Assembly (NCBI RefSeq): GCF_000227685.2
Contig: NZ_CP007029.1
Coordinates: 966,501-1,030,500, forward strand
DNA length: 64,000 nucleotides
DNA from: Thioalkalivibrio paradoxus ARh 1
GTDB lineage: Bacteria; Pseudomonadota; Gammaproteobacteria; Ectothiorhodospirales; Ectothiorhodospiraceae
Reading direction: 5' to 3'
The position numbers were made by a program, and so were the translations under genes. Shown here one piece after another: positions 23,811 to 34,504 of this stretch; the first letter of the stretch is position 1, and every line of letters begins with the position of its first letter. A model generated the notes under the pieces. That model did no database searches. It saw only the letters and a list, made by a program, of their open reading frames with translations, and had not been told where the DNA came from.

Positions 23811-24263
23811 TCAGTCCTCGGTGTCGGCCCTGCCACGGGCAGCAGCGAGCGCCCTCTCCGCGCGTTCGGCGCGTTGTTCGGCGAGGACCCGGTCGGTGAT
23901 GTCCTTCTGGATCCCGATGTAGTAGGTGAGTTGGTCGTCGTCGTTATACACGGGCGTGATCGACAGTTCGTTCCAGAACATCGAGCCGTCCTTGCGGTAG
24001 TTGCGCAGCACCACTCGGCAGGGCGTTCCAGCGTCTAGGGCCGCGCGGATCTCGCGCACGCCGTCCTGGTCGGTGTCCGTGCCCTGAAGAAACCGGCAGT
24101 CGCGATACAGGATCTCGTCGCGGCCGTAGCCGGTGAGTTCCTCGAACGCGCGGTTCACGTAGATCAGGATGTTGTCGTGGCCTTCCTGCTCGGCGATCAC
24201 GATCCCGTCGTTGGAGGCGTCGACGGCCAGCGCAAGCAATTCAGCGTCGATCGTTCGGGTCAT
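23811..24263 (-). CDS. short LOV (flavin photosensor) protein
   Basis: A 150-residue stand-alone LOV/PAS domain with a C-terminal helix (AEQRAERAERALAAARGRAD). Core motifs: YVNRAFEELTGYGRDEIL, RDCRFLQGTDTD with adduct-forming Cys56, KDGSMFWNELSITPV and IGIQKDITDR with the flavin-contacting Gln119. The family signature is GxNCRFLQ; here the Asn before the Cys is Asp55. No kinase or GGDEF output domain is attached, so it is a 'short LOV' that acts through a partner. Blue-light sensing is inferred from the intact Cys and Gln. Confidence 0.88.
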   Translation of the reverse strand: MTRTIDAELLALAVDASNDGIVIAEQEGHDNILIYVNRAFEELTGYGRDEILYRDCRFLQGTDTDQDGVREIRAALDAGTPCRVVLRNYRKDGSMFWNELSITPVYNDDDQLTYYIGIQKDITDRVLAEQRAERAERALAAARGRADTED

Positions 24264-24434
24264 GCTGCGTGGCGCTCCGGGGCTGCCGACCGGGGTCGGC
24301 CGGTTGTGTCCGGGGGCGGGCGCGGGTCACCGGCGGAATCCTGAACGGGCAGGCGCACGACGCCGGTGCAACGCGTCAGGACCGCGGTCGCCGCGGTCCC
24401 GGGAAGCCCTTGCCGTGATCGTGCGGGCTGCGCA

Positions 24435-25013
24435 TCACATGCGCTGGATGATGGTGAAGGCGCCCCTGACGTCACCCTCTGAGTACCCGGTGGCCTGGTC
24501 TTCGGGGTAGAGCCGTTCCAGCGCATGCTGGATGTCGCCCCCCACCTCGCCGTGGCAGGTGAGGCAGAGACCGGCGGTCGGAATCGCGCGCATGAACCGG
24601 AAGGTCTTTTCGTCCCCGTCCTCGACAATCTCGTGGTGATGAAGCTCGGCCGCGGGAGTGCCTTCGGCGCGGCGGCTGTCAAAGTCTTCCAGGATCGCGC
24701 GTTCCCACTCGTCGGGTGCATTGTCGGGGTTGCGCAGCTTCAGGCTGGTGCGCCCCACTTCCCAGCCGGTTTCCGCGGAAATCTCGGCTGCAATTTCGGG
24801 TGCCCGCTCGCGGCACACATCGATCGCGCCCACCGGGCCGCCGGCCTCCATGCCCGCCATCATCTCGCCCTGCAGGGCGGCCGCAAAGCTCTGGATCGCG
24901 GACTGACTTGCCTGGATACGGTCGTCGATGTCCTGGCCGGCGTGTGCGGAGGTGGCTACGAAGAGCGCCAGCGTCAGGGGTGCGAGGGTCCATCTGCTGC
25001 GGTCGGTGTTCAT
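24435..25013 (-). CDS. exported DUF3365 (Tll0287-like) c-type haem protein
   Basis: A 192-residue periplasmic protein with a signal peptide (LAPLTLALFVATSAHA, cleavage near residue 25). The mature part has the DUF3365 pattern: IDVCRERAPEIAAEIS, WEVGRTSLKLRNPDNAPDEW (interrupted), then FRFMRAIPTAGLCLTCHGE with a CxxCH haem c site, and IQHALERLYPEDQATGY. Such PAS-like haem domains serve as sensors of gas or redox state. Start at 25013 chosen because it begins the signal sequence; an upstream GTG would add 34 unrelated residues. No partner kinase is adjacent. Confidence 0.87.
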   Translation of the reverse strand: MNTDRSRWTLAPLTLALFVATSAHAGQDIDDRIQASQSAIQSFAAALQGEMMAGMEAGGPVGAIDVCRERAPEIAAEISAETGWEVGRTSLKLRNPDNAPDEWERAILEDFDSRRAEGTPAAELHHHEIVEDGDEKTFRFMRAIPTAGLCLTCHGEVGGDIQHALERLYPEDQATGYSEGDVRGAFTIIQRM

Positions 25014-25252
25014 CGGGGTCACCCTTGGTTGTCTGAATGCGGTCATCTGTACTGTATCCGTTTCTGCGGATGCGGTATCGAAAATCCTTGCGGCGGCGAG
25101 TGACTCCTTTCCCACCCGGACGGTCGTTCGAGCCGTCGGCGATGTCCCAGGGTCTTGCCGCCGCGGGCATGGCTACACTAAGGGGATGGGGAACGCGGTG
25201 CAATGGTTGCCAAGCGCGCGGGACCTTGGTTCGGGGCCGACGATGCGCGCGA

Positions 25253-25798
25253 TCATGGCTTGAGCGGGCGCCGGAGGAGCACATAGGCTGCACCGGTGCC
25301 GCCGTCTGCGGGCGGGGCCGAACAGAACGCCAGCACGTCGTCGCGCTGGCGCAGCCAGTGATCGAGCAGCCCTTTCAGGACCGGGCCCTGCTGCCGCGAT
25401 CTCAGGCCCTTCCCGTGCACGATCCGGACACAGAGACGATGGTGGGCTCGGGCCTCGTTGAGGAATGCCGCGACCGTGCGCCGCGCTTCACCGGCGAACA
25501 GGCCGTGCAGATCGAGCTCGTCCTGGATGCGGTAATGTCCGCGCCGCAGGTTGCGGAATACCCGGCGGCTGACACCGGGGCGTACGAATCGCAATTCGTC
25601 GCCGGGCTGGAGGTCGGTGGCGTTGACCGGATCGCTCAGCAGGTCGTGCATCACCGCCTGCTCATCCTCCCGGCGCTTGTGCGCGACGCTGCGCGGCGAA
25701 GGCGGGCGAATCTCCGCGCGATCATGGTCGAGGCGCCGCACGTCTCCGATCGCGCGTAGAAAGTGCCCGATGTCGTTGGGATCTTCTTCCGAGGTCAT
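25253..25798 (-). CDS. Smr-domain protein (SmrA/YdaL-like endonuclease)
   Basis: A 181-residue cytoplasmic protein. The C-terminal ~90 residues are an Smr domain: ELDLHGLFAGEARRTVAAFL with the LDLHG motif, then VRIVHGKGLRS with the HGKG motif, ending AYVLLRRP. The N-terminal part is charged (KRREDEQAVMHDLL). Small Smr proteins have nicking endonuclease or RNA-cleaving activity. Start at 25798 (MTSEEDPND); upstream in-frame sequence has no similarity. Divergent from surE. Confidence 0.9.
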   Translation of the reverse strand: MTSEEDPNDIGHFLRAIGDVRRLDHDRAEIRPPSPRSVAHKRREDEQAVMHDLLSDPVNATDLQPGDELRFVRPGVSRRVFRNLRRGHYRIQDELDLHGLFAGEARRTVAAFLNEARAHHRLCVRIVHGKGLRSRQQGPVLKGLLDHWLRQRDDVLAFCSAPPADGGTGAAYVLLRRPLKP

Positions 25799-26012
25799 CG
25801 TTTGTTCCTGGCCTGCAACCGCCGAAAATCCAGGGTCGCGTGCATGGGCCGGCGTCCGCCGGACGATTGCCGCTGAAGGCCTGCGCAGCATCGGTGCGCG
25901 CGGCCCGGCGCGTCGGCCGATGCCGGCGGGCGGTGGCGCATCGGGTACGGGTGGGGCGCAGGCGCGGCCGTTTCCAGTATATTAGGTGGCCCGCTCCCGC
26001 ATTTGTTCGCCC

Positions 26013-26771
26013 ATGCGCATCCTGGTCAGTAATGACGATGGCATTTATGCACCCGGCATCCAGTGCCTGGCCCGGTACCTGCGCCAGGTTGCGGAGGTGC
26101 GCGTGGTCGCACCCGACCGGGACCGCAGCGGTGCCAGCAACAGTCTGACGCTGGTTCATCCGCTGCGCATCCAGGAGTTCGAAAATGGCGACATCGCGGT
26201 GGATGGCACGCCCACCGATTGCGTGCATCTCGCGATCACCGGGCTGCTCGATCAGGAGCCGGATCTGGTGATCTCGGGAATCAACGCCGGCGCGAACATG
26301 GGTGACGACGTGCTCTATTCGGGGACCGTGGCCGCGGCCATGGAAGGGCGGTTTCTCGGGTTGCCGGCCATCGCGGTATCGCTGGTCGGCCCCGAGTTGC
26401 GGCATTACGAGGCGGCGGCCCGGGTCGTGCTGGATCTGCTCGACCGTCTGCGTCTGGTGCCGCTGCCGGCGGCCACGATCCTGAACGTGAACGTGCCCGA
26501 CCTGCCTCACGAGGAGATCCGGGGCGTGCAGGCGACCCGGCTCGGACATCGACACAAGTCGGAGCCCGTGGTACCGGCCCAGGATCCGCGCGGGCGACCG
26601 ATCTACTGGGTCGGTCCCGCTGGCCCGGAGCAGGATGCAGGCCCCGGAACCGATTTCTTTGCGGTGCGCGACGGATTCGTGTCGGTCACTCCGATCCAGG
26701 TGGATCTGACGCAGTTCGAGGCGATCGATACCGTGGGACGCTGGCTGGAGGGAGACGCGAGTGGATCTTGA
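26013..26771 (+). CDS. surE: 5'/3'-nucleotidase SurE
   Basis: A 252-residue metal-dependent nucleoside-monophosphate phosphatase active in stationary phase. The N-terminus [15 protein letters not shown] carries the metal-binding Asp pair; [21 protein letters not shown] and [20 protein letters not shown] (the conserved Asn/Ser site) follow; the end is [20 protein letters not shown]. The start at 26013 is the family start. It overlaps pcm by 11 bp and begins the surE-pcm-yqaA-nlpD-rpoS run conserved in gammaproteobacteria. Confidence 0.96.
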   Translation: MRILVSNDDGIYAPGIQCLARYLRQVAEVRVVAPDRDRSGASNSLTLVHPLRIQEFENGDIAVDGTPTDCVHLAITGLLDQEPDLVISGINAGANMGDDVLYSGTVAAAMEGRFLGLPAIAVSLVGPELRHYEAAARVVLDLLDRLRLVPLPAATILNVNVPDLPHEEIRGVQATRLGHRHKSEPVVPAQDPRGRPIYWVGPAGPEQDAGPGTDFFAVRDGFVSVTPIQVDLTQFEAIDTVGRWLEGDASGS

Positions 26772-27426
26772 TGTCGCCGGTGCGGGTCTGACCTCGCAGC
26801 GTGCGCGCGACCGCCTGATCGCGCAGCTCGCGCAACTGGGGATCCGCAATCCGGCGGTGCTCGAGGCGGTGCGCGCCGTGCCGCGGCACCTGTTCGTCGA
26901 GGAGGCGCTGGTGCATCGAGCCTACGAGAACATCGCGCTGCCGATCGGGTACCGGCAGACCGTCTCCCAACCCTACATTGTCGCCCGGATGACCGAGGCC
27001 CTGCTCGAGCACGGGCCACTGCGCACCGTGCTCGAGGTGGGAACCGGCTCGGGCTATCAGGCCGCGGTGCTGGCGCAATTGTGCGACCGCGTCTATTCGG
27101 TCGAACGCATTTTGGCCCTGAGCCGTAGCGCGCGGGAGCTGCTCAGTCGCCTGAAGATCAACAACGTCAGCCTGCGTCACGGCGACGGTGGCGAAGGCTG
27201 GCCGGCCCGGGGGCCGTTCGACGGCATCCTGCTGACCGCTGCACCACGCGACATCCCTCACCAGCTGCTGACCCAATTGGCCCCCGGGGGGCGACTGGTC
27301 GCTCCGGTCGAAGGGCCGGACGGGCGCCAGCAACTGGTCCGCTACACGCATACCGAGGAGGCCTACGTGCGCGACCTGCTCGACACGGTCTGTTTCGTGC
27401 CGATGCTGTCGGGGGCCGAGTCATGA
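26761..27426 (+). CDS. pcm: protein-L-isoaspartate O-methyltransferase
   Basis: A 221-residue repair enzyme that methylates isoaspartyl residues of aged proteins using SAM. Motifs: [55 protein letters not shown] (SAM site), YSVERI and [14 protein letters not shown]. It starts with GTG at 26761, overlapping surE, and overlaps yqaA by 4 bp. Full length, standard for the family. Confidence 0.96.
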   Translation: MDLDVAGAGLTSQRARDRLIAQLAQLGIRNPAVLEAVRAVPRHLFVEEALVHRAYENIALPIGYRQTVSQPYIVARMTEALLEHGPLRTVLEVGTGSGYQAAVLAQLCDRVYSVERILALSRSARELLSRLKINNVSLRHGDGGEGWPARGPFDGILLTAAPRDIPHQLLTQLAPGGRLVAPVEGPDGRQQLVRYTHTEEAYVRDLLDTVCFVPMLSGAES

Positions 27427-28007
27427 AGATCTTCGAGCCGCTCTATGACCGGGTGATGGGCTGGTCGCGCCACCGCCATGCGCCGCGTTATCTCGCGGCA
27501 CTGTCGTTTGCCGAGTCTTCGTTCTTTCCCGTTCCGCCCGACGTGATGCTGGCGCCGATGGCCGCCGCGCGTCCGCGCGAGGGTCTGCGTCTCGCAGCCC
27601 TGACGACGCTCTTTTCGGTGCTCGGGGGCGTGCTGGGCTACCTGATCGGCGCGCTGGCCTACGAGCTGGTTTCGCCCTGGATCGTCGAGGCCGGCTACGG
27701 CGAACGCATGGAGCTGGCCAAGGAATGGTTCGCGGTCTGGGGCGTCTGGATCGTGCTGATCGCGGGGTTTTCTCCCATTCCGTACAAATTGTTCACCATC
27801 ACCGCTGGCGCGCTGGCCATGCCGCTGCTGCCTTTCATCCTGGCGTCGGTGATCGGCCGGGGTTCCCGGTTCTTCGCGGTAAGCCTGCTGATGGCCTGGC
27901 TCGGACCGCATGCCGATCGCCACCTGCGGCCGTATATGGAACGCCTGGGCTGGTTGTCGGTCTTCGTACTTGTGTCGATCATGGCCTATCTGACCTTCAT
28001 CGACTGA
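27423..28007 (+). CDS. yqaA: YqaA-family inner-membrane protein (DedA-like)
   Basis: A 194-residue membrane protein of the YqaA/SNARE-associated group. Seen: the re-entrant motif [57 protein letters not shown] and a final span [20 protein letters not shown] is the conserved half-helix motif. The family contributes to envelope homeostasis or lipid handling; exact role unknown. Its position between pcm and nlpD is conserved. It overlaps nlpD by one base (TGATG). Confidence 0.92.
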   Translation: MKIFEPLYDRVMGWSRHRHAPRYLAALSFAESSFFPVPPDVMLAPMAAARPREGLRLAALTTLFSVLGGVLGYLIGALAYELVSPWIVEAGYGERMELAKEWFAVWGVWIVLIAGFSPIPYKLFTITAGALAMPLLPFILASVIGRGSRFFAVSLLMAWLGPHADRHLRPYMERLGWLSVFVLVSIMAYLTFID

Positions 28008-28846
28008 TGCGCAGCGGCTCTGTCACCCGGGGGATCGCGATCGGCGTTTTCGCCGTGTGGCTGGCCGGCTGCGCGGCGCGGGCCCCCGAACCGCGGGCGC
28101 CTGCGGCCGATAGTCACGTGGTCCAGCGGGGCGAAACACTGTATCGGATTTCCACCCGGAACGGCCTCGACTGGCGGGACGTGGCTCGGCGCAACGGAAT
28201 CGGGCCGCCGTACCTGATCTACCCGGGGCAGCGACTGCGGCTGGCCGGTGCTGCTCCGCTGGCGAGCCGACCGGCGCCGGCACGCGAGGCTACTCCGGCC
28301 CCGCGCGTCGCACAGACCCCCGAGGCCTCGCGCCCGCCGCCAGCACGGGCCTCCGAGCCATCCGCTCCGACCACATCCCGCGATGCCGGTCCGCCGGCCG
28401 GGCCTGCGCAGCGGCAAGCGGCCGCGCCGGCTGCACCGGAACCCCCGCCCCGTCCAGCCGCGTCGCCGGCAGCTACCCCGCAGTGGCAGTGGCCGGCCGA
28501 TGGTCCGGTGCTGCGCGCGTTCTCCAACAGTTCCGCGAGCCGCCGGGGAATCGCCATCGGTGGAGAACGTGGCGACGAGATCCGGGCCGCCAATGATGGG
28601 GAGGTGGTATACGCAGGCAGTGGACTGGTCGGATACGGCCGGCTTATCATCGTCAAGCACGACGCCCGCTTCATCAGTGCCTACGGGCACAACGAGGAAT
28701 TGCTGGTGCGCGAGGGCGACCGGGTGCAACGCGGTGACAGGATTGCACGCCTCGGCGACTCCGGGGCGGAACGTCCCATGCTGCATTTCGAAATCCGGGT
28801 CGACGGCACCCCGGTCGACCCGATACGGCTCCTGCCGCGGCGGTAG
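28007..28846 (+). CDS. nlpD: NlpD-like amidase activator (LysM + degenerate M23)
   Basis: A 279-residue outer-membrane lipoprotein with lipobox AVWLAGC. A LysM domain (HVVQRGETLYRISTRNG ... YLIYPGQRLRL) is followed by a long Pro/Ala linker and a C-terminal LytM/M23 domain. The M23 metal ligands are lost: GIAIGG stands where HxxxD should be, and LHFE where HxH should be. That is normal for NlpD, which activates the amidase AmiC at division. In many gammaproteobacteria the main rpoS promoter lies inside nlpD; this is likely here but was not seen directly. Confidence 0.93.
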   Translation: MRSGSVTRGIAIGVFAVWLAGCAARAPEPRAPAADSHVVQRGETLYRISTRNGLDWRDVARRNGIGPPYLIYPGQRLRLAGAAPLASRPAPAREATPAPRVAQTPEASRPPPARASEPSAPTTSRDAGPPAGPAQRQAAAPAAPEPPPRPAASPAATPQWQWPADGPVLRAFSNSSASRRGIAIGGERGDEIRAANDGEVVYAGSGLVGYGRLIIVKHDARFISAYGHNEELLVREGDRVQRGDRIARLGDSGAERPMLHFEIRVDGTPVDPIRLLPRR

Positions 28847-28878
28847 AAGTTGGCATCCAGCTGGAGAATTTCTGAACC

Positions 28879-29901
28879 ATGCCCCCACAAAACCGCTTCC
28901 TGAAGCAAGCCTCCATCGATCTGACGGACCCGGAACTGGACGCCCTGCAGGAGACGGAAGAGGCATCCTCCGAGGTCGAAGCTGCCGAGGAGGTGGAGGA
29001 AATCGAACTCGATCCCGTGGTCGCAGGGGCCGTAACCCGGCGGCAGCACGACGCGGGCCCTGCCGAGCTGGACGCAATTCAGCTCTACTTGCGCGATATC
29101 GAGTTCCGCCCCCTGCTCACGCCCGAGGAAGAGGTCTACTACGCCCGACTTGCGCGCGCCGGAGATCCCACCGGGCGCCAGCGGATGATCGAATGTAACC
29201 TGCGCCTGGTCGTGAAGATCGCGCGCCGCTATATGAATCGCGGCCTCGCGCTGCTCGACCTGATCGAGGAGGGGAATCTCGGCCTGATGCACGCGGTGGA
29301 AAAGTTCGACCCCGAGCGTGGATTCCGTTTCTCGACCTATGCGACCTGGTGGATCCGCCAGACCATCGAGCGGGCGCTGATGAACCAGGGCCGCACCATC
29401 CGGATTCCGGTGCATGTCAGCAAGGAACTCCGGGCGCAGAACAAGGTGGCCCGGGGGTTGATGCAGGAACTCGGGCGTGAGCCCACCGAGGATGAGCTGG
29501 CCACTCGGCTGGGCAAGCCGGTGGCGGAGATTCAGCGCCTGAGAGCCATGTCCGAGCCGTCCACCTCGATCGATATCGCGGTCGGGCCCGACGGTGACCG
29601 CTCGTTGACCGAGATCCTGCCCGACGAGAATTCCGCCGGACCGTCGGCACTGCTCGAGGATGAGGATATCCGCAACCTGGTCGCGGCCTGGCTGGAGGAG
29701 CTCGACCAGAAGCAGCGCGAGGTGCTGGTGCGGCGTTTCGGGCTGCACGGGTTCGAGCGTTGCACGCTGGAGCAGGTCGGGGCCGAAATCGGCGTGACCC
29801 GCGAGCGCGTGCGTCAGATCCAGATGGAGGCGCTGAAGCGCCTGCGGCGTCTGCTGAAGACGCGGGGATTGTCAGAGGACGAACTGCTACCGCGCCCCTG
29901 A
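28879..29901 (+). CDS. rpoS: RNA polymerase sigma factor RpoS
   Basis: A 340-residue group 2 sigma factor for stationary phase and general stress. Seen: an acidic N-terminus, region 1.2 ([20 protein letters not shown]), region 2 ([44 protein letters not shown]), region 3 ([13 protein letters not shown]) and region 4 ([31 protein letters not shown]). Ends LLPRP. It follows nlpD after 32 bp. The 3' end overlaps the convergent DUF498 gene by 15 bp. Confidence 0.97.
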   Translation: MPPQNRFLKQASIDLTDPELDALQETEEASSEVEAAEEVEEIELDPVVAGAVTRRQHDAGPAELDAIQLYLRDIEFRPLLTPEEEVYYARLARAGDPTGRQRMIECNLRLVVKIARRYMNRGLALLDLIEEGNLGLMHAVEKFDPERGFRFSTYATWWIRQTIERALMNQGRTIRIPVHVSKELRAQNKVARGLMQELGREPTEDELATRLGKPVAEIQRLRAMSEPSTSIDIAVGPDGDRSLTEILPDENSAGPSALLEDEDIRNLVAAWLEELDQKQREVLVRRFGLHGFERCTLEQVGAEIGVTRERVRQIQMEALKRLRRLLKTRGLSEDELLPRP

Positions 29902-30270
29902 TTCGACGATCAAGGCCGCCGCGACCGTCCGGCCTTCAGCCATGACCAGGTTATAGGTGCGGCATGCGGCGGCCGTGTCCATGAACTCCAGCCCCCATCC
30001 CAGCGCATGCAGCTGTGCCCACAGCGCGCGTTCCGGGAATGCCTGACCGCTCCCGGTGCCGATCAGCAGGATCTCGGGCGGATCCGTGTGCAGCCATTCG
30101 AGCGATTGTGGCGTCAAGGTTTCGATCCCGGTCACCGGCCATTCGGCCAGCAGGCGGTCCGGGCGCAGGATCAGGCTTGAGGTGTGGCGTACCCCGTTCA
30201 CCGCGACGTGATCCGGCGCATAGCCGGTGATCAGGTTGCGGTCGTCTCCGGTAATCTGGGTGAACTGCAT
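29887..30270 (-). CDS. Mth938-like / DUF498 protein
   Basis: A 127-residue protein of the Xcc1710/Mth938 fold. Motifs: [48 protein letters not shown] and [19 protein letters not shown]. This family resembles a small alpha/beta domain found near complex I assembly factors; biochemical role unknown. Convergent with rpoS, overlapping its 3' end by 15 bp. Confidence 0.9.
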   Translation of the reverse strand: MQFTQITGDDRNLITGYAPDHVAVNGVRHTSSLILRPDRLLAEWPVTGIETLTPQSLEWLHTDPPEILLIGTGSGQAFPERALWAQLHALGWGLEFMDTAAACRTYNLVMAEGRTVAAALIVESGAR

Positions 30271-30425
30271 CGTCTGAAGGTAAAGCCATCGCTTGCGGGC
30301 GACAAGGGGATGCCACCCGCGCCATGGTTTTCGCCGAGGCGCGGTGGTCGATGTTCCCTATACGCTGTTTGACAGCGGCAGGTGCCGGTTATACTTTGTT
30401 CCGTTTCGGTGGGGAGGGGTTCGCT

Positions 30426-31697
30426 GTGCCCGACCTGCCGCAACTACCGAACCAGGAATTCCCCGTGACCGACGTGTTTCCCCGCATCGAGCGCCTGCCG
30501 CCCTATGTCTTCAACATCGTGAACCAGTTGAAGGCCGAGGCACGAGCCCGGGGCGAGGACATCATCGATTTCGGAATGGGCAACCCCGATCAGCCGACGC
30601 CGCAACATATCGTCGACAAGCTCGTCGAGGTCGCGCAGCGTGGCGACACCCACCGGTATTCGGTGTCGAAGGGCATCCCGCGTCTGCGCCGTGCGATCAC
30701 GCGCTGGTACAAGGCTCACTACGACGTCGACCTGGACCCCGAGACCGAGGCGATCGTGACCATCGGTTCCAAGGAGGGGCTCGCGCATCTGGCACTGGCG
30801 ACGCTGGGACCGGGCGACGCGGTGCTGGTGCCGAATCCCGCCTATCCGATTCATCCCTACGGCTGTGTGATCGCCGGGGCCGACGTGCGCCACGTTCCGC
30901 TGACGCCGAATGTGGATTTCTTCGCCGAATTGCACCGTGCGATCCAGGACTCGTGGCCGCGGCCGAAGATGCTGATCCTGAACTTTCCAGCCAACCCGAC
31001 CACCCAGTGCGTGGATCTGGATTTCTTCGAGCGCGTGGTCAAGATCTGCCGGGAACAGCATATCTGGCTGGTGCACGACCTCGCCTATGCCGAGATCGTG
31101 TTCGATGGCTACAAGGCGCCGTCGGTTCTGCAGGTTCCGGGGGCGAAGGAGATCGCGGTCGAGTTCTACACGCTTTCGAAGACCTACAACATGCCGGGCT
31201 GGCGCATCGGCTTCATGTGCGGCAACCCGACGCTGGTCGCGGCGCTGGCGCGGATGAAGTCCTACCTCGACTACGGCACCTTCACGCCGATCCAGGTCGC
31301 GGCCATTGCCGCGCTGGAGGGTCCGCAGGATTGCGTGCAGGAGATCTGCGAGACCTACCGTGCCCGTCGCGATGTCCTCTGCGACGGGCTGAACGCCATC
31401 GGCTGGCAGGTCGAGAAGCCGAAGGCGACGATGTTCGTCTGGGCGCCGATTCCCCCTGGCTATCGCGAGATGGGGTCGCTCGAGTTTTCCAAGAAGCTGC
31501 TGCGGGATGCGAAGGTCGCGGTTTCCCCGGGAATCGGGTTCGGTAACTATGGCGACTCGCATGTGCGTTTCAGCCTGATCGAGAACGAACAGCGTACGCG
31601 TCAGGCGCTGCGCGGCATCAAGGCCATGTTCCGGGCCGACTCGATCCTCGCCAGTGCGCGCGCGGACGAGCCCGCATCCGGTCGGGCGGCCACCTGA
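30426..31697 (+). CDS. alaC: alanine transaminase AlaC
   Basis: A 423-residue PLP-dependent aminotransferase of class I that makes alanine from pyruvate and glutamate. Motifs: [46 protein letters not shown], and the PLP-lysine site [28 protein letters not shown] lies near the end. The GTG start at 30426 has GGGGAGGGG 9 nt upstream; an ATG at 30324 gives unrelated N-terminal residues. It precedes hom-thrC, and this alaC-hom-thrC order is common in gamma- and betaproteobacteria. Confidence 0.94.
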   Translation: MPDLPQLPNQEFPVTDVFPRIERLPPYVFNIVNQLKAEARARGEDIIDFGMGNPDQPTPQHIVDKLVEVAQRGDTHRYSVSKGIPRLRRAITRWYKAHYDVDLDPETEAIVTIGSKEGLAHLALATLGPGDAVLVPNPAYPIHPYGCVIAGADVRHVPLTPNVDFFAELHRAIQDSWPRPKMLILNFPANPTTQCVDLDFFERVVKICREQHIWLVHDLAYAEIVFDGYKAPSVLQVPGAKEIAVEFYTLSKTYNMPGWRIGFMCGNPTLVAALARMKSYLDYGTFTPIQVAAIAALEGPQDCVQEICETYRARRDVLCDGLNAIGWQVEKPKATMFVWAPIPPGYREMGSLEFSKKLLRDAKVAVSPGIGFGNYGDSHVRFSLIENEQRTRQALRGIKAMFRADSILASARADEPASGRAAT

Positions 31698-31945
31698 TCT
31701 CGGGTCCGGTCCTGGCCGGCCCAATCGAGGGTACGATCATGGCATTCCAGGCGACCCATAACCGATGGGATCCGGTCAGGTGTCGCTCTCGTCGGTGTCC
31801 CGGCCACGTTCGCGTCCAGGGTGCCCGGTGGCCATCTGCGGCCGTGAGCGAAGCTTGCGACGGAAGCGGCCGAAAGCCGTGATTTGCCGGCCCCGCGCCG
31901 GGGGGAAGTGAGCGGCGGATTTTTTTACGTTGAGGAAGGCAGTCT

Positions 31946-33259
31946 ATGAAGCCCGTCAAGATCGGATTGCTCGGCCTGGGTACGGTTGGCTGCGGCACGG
32001 TGGATGTGCTCGACCGCAACGCCGGCGAGATCGCGCGCCGGGCGGGGCGCGGTATCGCCGTGGTGGCGGCCGCAGTGCGCGATCTCGCGCGTCCGCGCGG
32101 CTGCGCGCTGGAGGGCGTGCGCCTGACGGCCGACCCGGTGGCCGTGGTCGACGATCCCGAGGTCGAGGTGGTGGTCGAACTGATGGGCGGCACCGAGCCG
32201 GCCCGAGAGCTCGTGCTGCGTGCGATCGCCGCGGGCAAGCACGTCGTCACCGCCAACAAGGCGCTGATCGCACTGCATGGCAACGAGATCTTCGCGCGCG
32301 CCCACGAGCGGGGCGTGATGGTAGCCTTCGAGGCCGCGGTCGCCGGAGGTATCCCGATCATCAAGGCGCTGCGCGAGGGGCTGGCCGGGAATCGCATCGA
32401 GTGGGTCGCCGGCATCATCAACGGCACCGGCAATTTCATCCTCACGGAGATGCGCGACCACGGGCGCGACTTCGCCGACGTGCTGGCCGAGGCGCAACGG
32501 CTGGGCTACGCAGAGGCCGATCCCACGTTCGACGTCGAGGGGATCGACGCGGCCCACAAGCTTTGCATCCTGGCGGCGATCGCGTTCGGGATCCCGCTGC
32601 AGTTCGACCGCGTCCATGTCGAGGGCATCAGCGGGATCACCCGCGAGGACGTGACCTTTGCCGGTGAGCTGGGTTACCGGATCAAGCATCTCGGGATCGC
32701 CCGGCGTGCCGAGGGCGGGTTCGAGCTGCGTGTGCATCCGACCCTGATCCCGGAACGGCGCCTGATCGCGAATGTCGATGGCGTGATGAACGCGGTGCTG
32801 GTGAAGGGCGACGCGGTCGGCCCGACGCTGTACTACGGCGCCGGTGCCGGTGCCGACGCGACCGCGTCCGCAGTGGTGGCCGATCTGGTCGACGTGGTGC
32901 GCGCGCTGACTGCCGACCCCGAGAATCGCGTGCCGCATCTTGCGTTCCAGCCGGACGCGCTTTCCGATCAGCCGATCCTGCCGATGGCCGAGGTGCGCAC
33001 TTCGTTCTACCTGCGACTGCGCGCTTGCGATCGACCGGGCGTGCTCGCCGATATCGCGCGCGTGCTCGGGCAGCACTCGATCAGTATCGAGGCGCTGCTG
33101 CAGCGCGAGCCGGATCCCGATCGGGGCGAGGCCACGATCATCATCCTGACCCATCAGGTCCGCGAGGGCGACATGCATTCGGCAATCGCCGAGCTCGAGG
33201 CGCTGGAGCATCTGACCTCGCCGGTTACCCGCATCCGCATGGAGCCTCTCGGCCGCTGA
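31946..33259 (+). CDS. hom: homoserine dehydrogenase
   Basis: A 437-residue NAD(P)H-dependent enzyme of threonine/methionine synthesis that reduces aspartate semialdehyde to homoserine. Seen: Rossmann motif [60 protein letters not shown] and [19 protein letters not shown]; the C-terminal ~80 residues are an ACT domain ([18 protein letters not shown]) for feedback by threonine. Start at 31946 with GAGGAAGG upstream, after a run of seven T. thrC follows after 31 bp. Confidence 0.97.
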   Translation: MKPVKIGLLGLGTVGCGTVDVLDRNAGEIARRAGRGIAVVAAAVRDLARPRGCALEGVRLTADPVAVVDDPEVEVVVELMGGTEPARELVLRAIAAGKHVVTANKALIALHGNEIFARAHERGVMVAFEAAVAGGIPIIKALREGLAGNRIEWVAGIINGTGNFILTEMRDHGRDFADVLAEAQRLGYAEADPTFDVEGIDAAHKLCILAAIAFGIPLQFDRVHVEGISGITREDVTFAGELGYRIKHLGIARRAEGGFELRVHPTLIPERRLIANVDGVMNAVLVKGDAVGPTLYYGAGAGADATASAVVADLVDVVRALTADPENRVPHLAFQPDALSDQPILPMAEVRTSFYLRLRACDRPGVLADIARVLGQHSISIEALLQREPDPDRGEATIIILTHQVREGDMHSAIAELEALEHLTSPVTRIRMEPLGR

Positions 33260-33290
33260 TCCCGCCCACCATCTGAGGACTTGTTTCGCC

Positions 33291-34433
33291 ATGGCTTTCG
33301 GACACCGCTATACCGGCCTGATCGAGCGTTACCGCGACCGCCTGCCGGTGCACGACGACACCCGGATCATCTCGCTGGGCGAGGGCAATACGCCGCTGAT
33401 CCGGCTGAACAATGTCCCGCGTCACATCGGCCGGGACGTGGAGCTCTACGTGAAGTTCGAGGGCCTGAACCCGACCGGCTCGTTCAAGGACCGCGGCATG
33501 ACCATGGCGGTGACCAAGGCGGTGGAGGAGGGCTCGGAAGCGATCATCTGCGCGTCGACCGGCAACACCTCGGCGTCCGCGGCGGCCTACGCGGCACGAG
33601 CGGGGATCACCGCGTTCGTGGTGATCCCCGACGGCAAGATCGCGATGGGCAAGCTGGCGCAGGCTATGATGCACGGATCGGTGGTGATCCAGATCGAGGG
33701 CAACTTCGACGACGGCATGCGCCTGGTGAAGCAGGTCGCCGAGTCCGCCCCGGTCACGCTGGTGAACTCGGTGAATCCGTTCCGGCTCCAGGGGCAGAAG
33801 ACCGCGGCCTTCGAGATCGTGGAGGAACTCGGGCGCGCTCCGGACTACCACTGCCTGCCGGTCGGCAATGCGGGCAACATCACCGCGCACTGGATCGGCT
33901 ATTGCGAGCTCTCGGCCAGCTCGGGCGAACACGTGACCGAGGCCTGCACCTTCTGCAAGGGCCACTGCCGCTTTGCCGGCGGTGGGGTGGCCGGGCAGCG
34001 GCCGAAGATGGTCGGCTACCAGGCCAGCGGCAGCGCGCCTTTTCTGCGCGGGGCGATGGTCGATCATCCGGAAACGGTCGCCACCGCGATCCGGATCGGG
34101 CATCCGCAGTCCTGGGACGTCGCGTGGAAAGTGCAGAAGGAATCGGGCGGCTGGTTCGACGAGTGTACCGACGACGAGATCCTGGCAGCGCAGAAGCTGC
34201 TGGCGGAGAAGGAGGGCGTGTTCTGCGAGCCGGCTTCCGCCGCATCGGTGGCCGGTGCGTTGCGCGACATCCAGGCGGGGCGCATCCCCGAAGGATCCAG
34301 TGTGGTCTGTACGCTTACAGGCCACGGTCTGAAGGATCCCGATGCCGCGATTGCCCAGGCCGGTTCCGCGCCGCTGAAGGTCGCGGCGGAACTCGATGCG
34401 GTCACCCGGGCGATCCTGGACAACCTCGGTTGA
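33291..34433 (+). CDS. thrC: threonine synthase
   Basis: A 380-residue PLP enzyme converting O-phosphohomoserine to threonine. Motifs: [34 protein letters not shown] with PLP-binding Lys66, [31 protein letters not shown] and [11 protein letters not shown] Cys-containing insertion ([16 protein letters not shown]) after residue ~205 is a feature of some class II ThrC proteins; its three Cys might bind metal. Operon with hom. Convergent with the NtrC-like gene. Confidence 0.95.
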   Translation: MAFGHRYTGLIERYRDRLPVHDDTRIISLGEGNTPLIRLNNVPRHIGRDVELYVKFEGLNPTGSFKDRGMTMAVTKAVEEGSEAIICASTGNTSASAAAYAARAGITAFVVIPDGKIAMGKLAQAMMHGSVVIQIEGNFDDGMRLVKQVAESAPVTLVNSVNPFRLQGQKTAAFEIVEELGRAPDYHCLPVGNAGNITAHWIGYCELSASSGEHVTEACTFCKGHCRFAGGGVAGQRPKMVGYQASGSAPFLRGAMVDHPETVATAIRIGHPQSWDVAWKVQKESGGWFDECTDDEILAAQKLLAEKEGVFCEPASAASVAGALRDIQAGRIPEGSSVVCTLTGHGLKDPDAAIAQAGSAPLKVAAELDAVTRAILDNLG

Positions 34434-34504
34434 GCCGCGAGCCCGTGATGCGCGCGCTGGCGGGAGATCGCATGTACAACCGCCGGCGTCCCGCACAGGC
34501 TTCG

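Noticed and set aside
31880-31935. Rho-independent terminator after alaC
   Set aside because: There is a T7 run but the only hairpin (CCGGC/GCCGG) is 20 nt away and short.
31925-33292. A 455-codon minus-strand frame under hom
   Set aside because: Antisense shadow of hom; high GC produces many long open antisense frames here and under other core genes.
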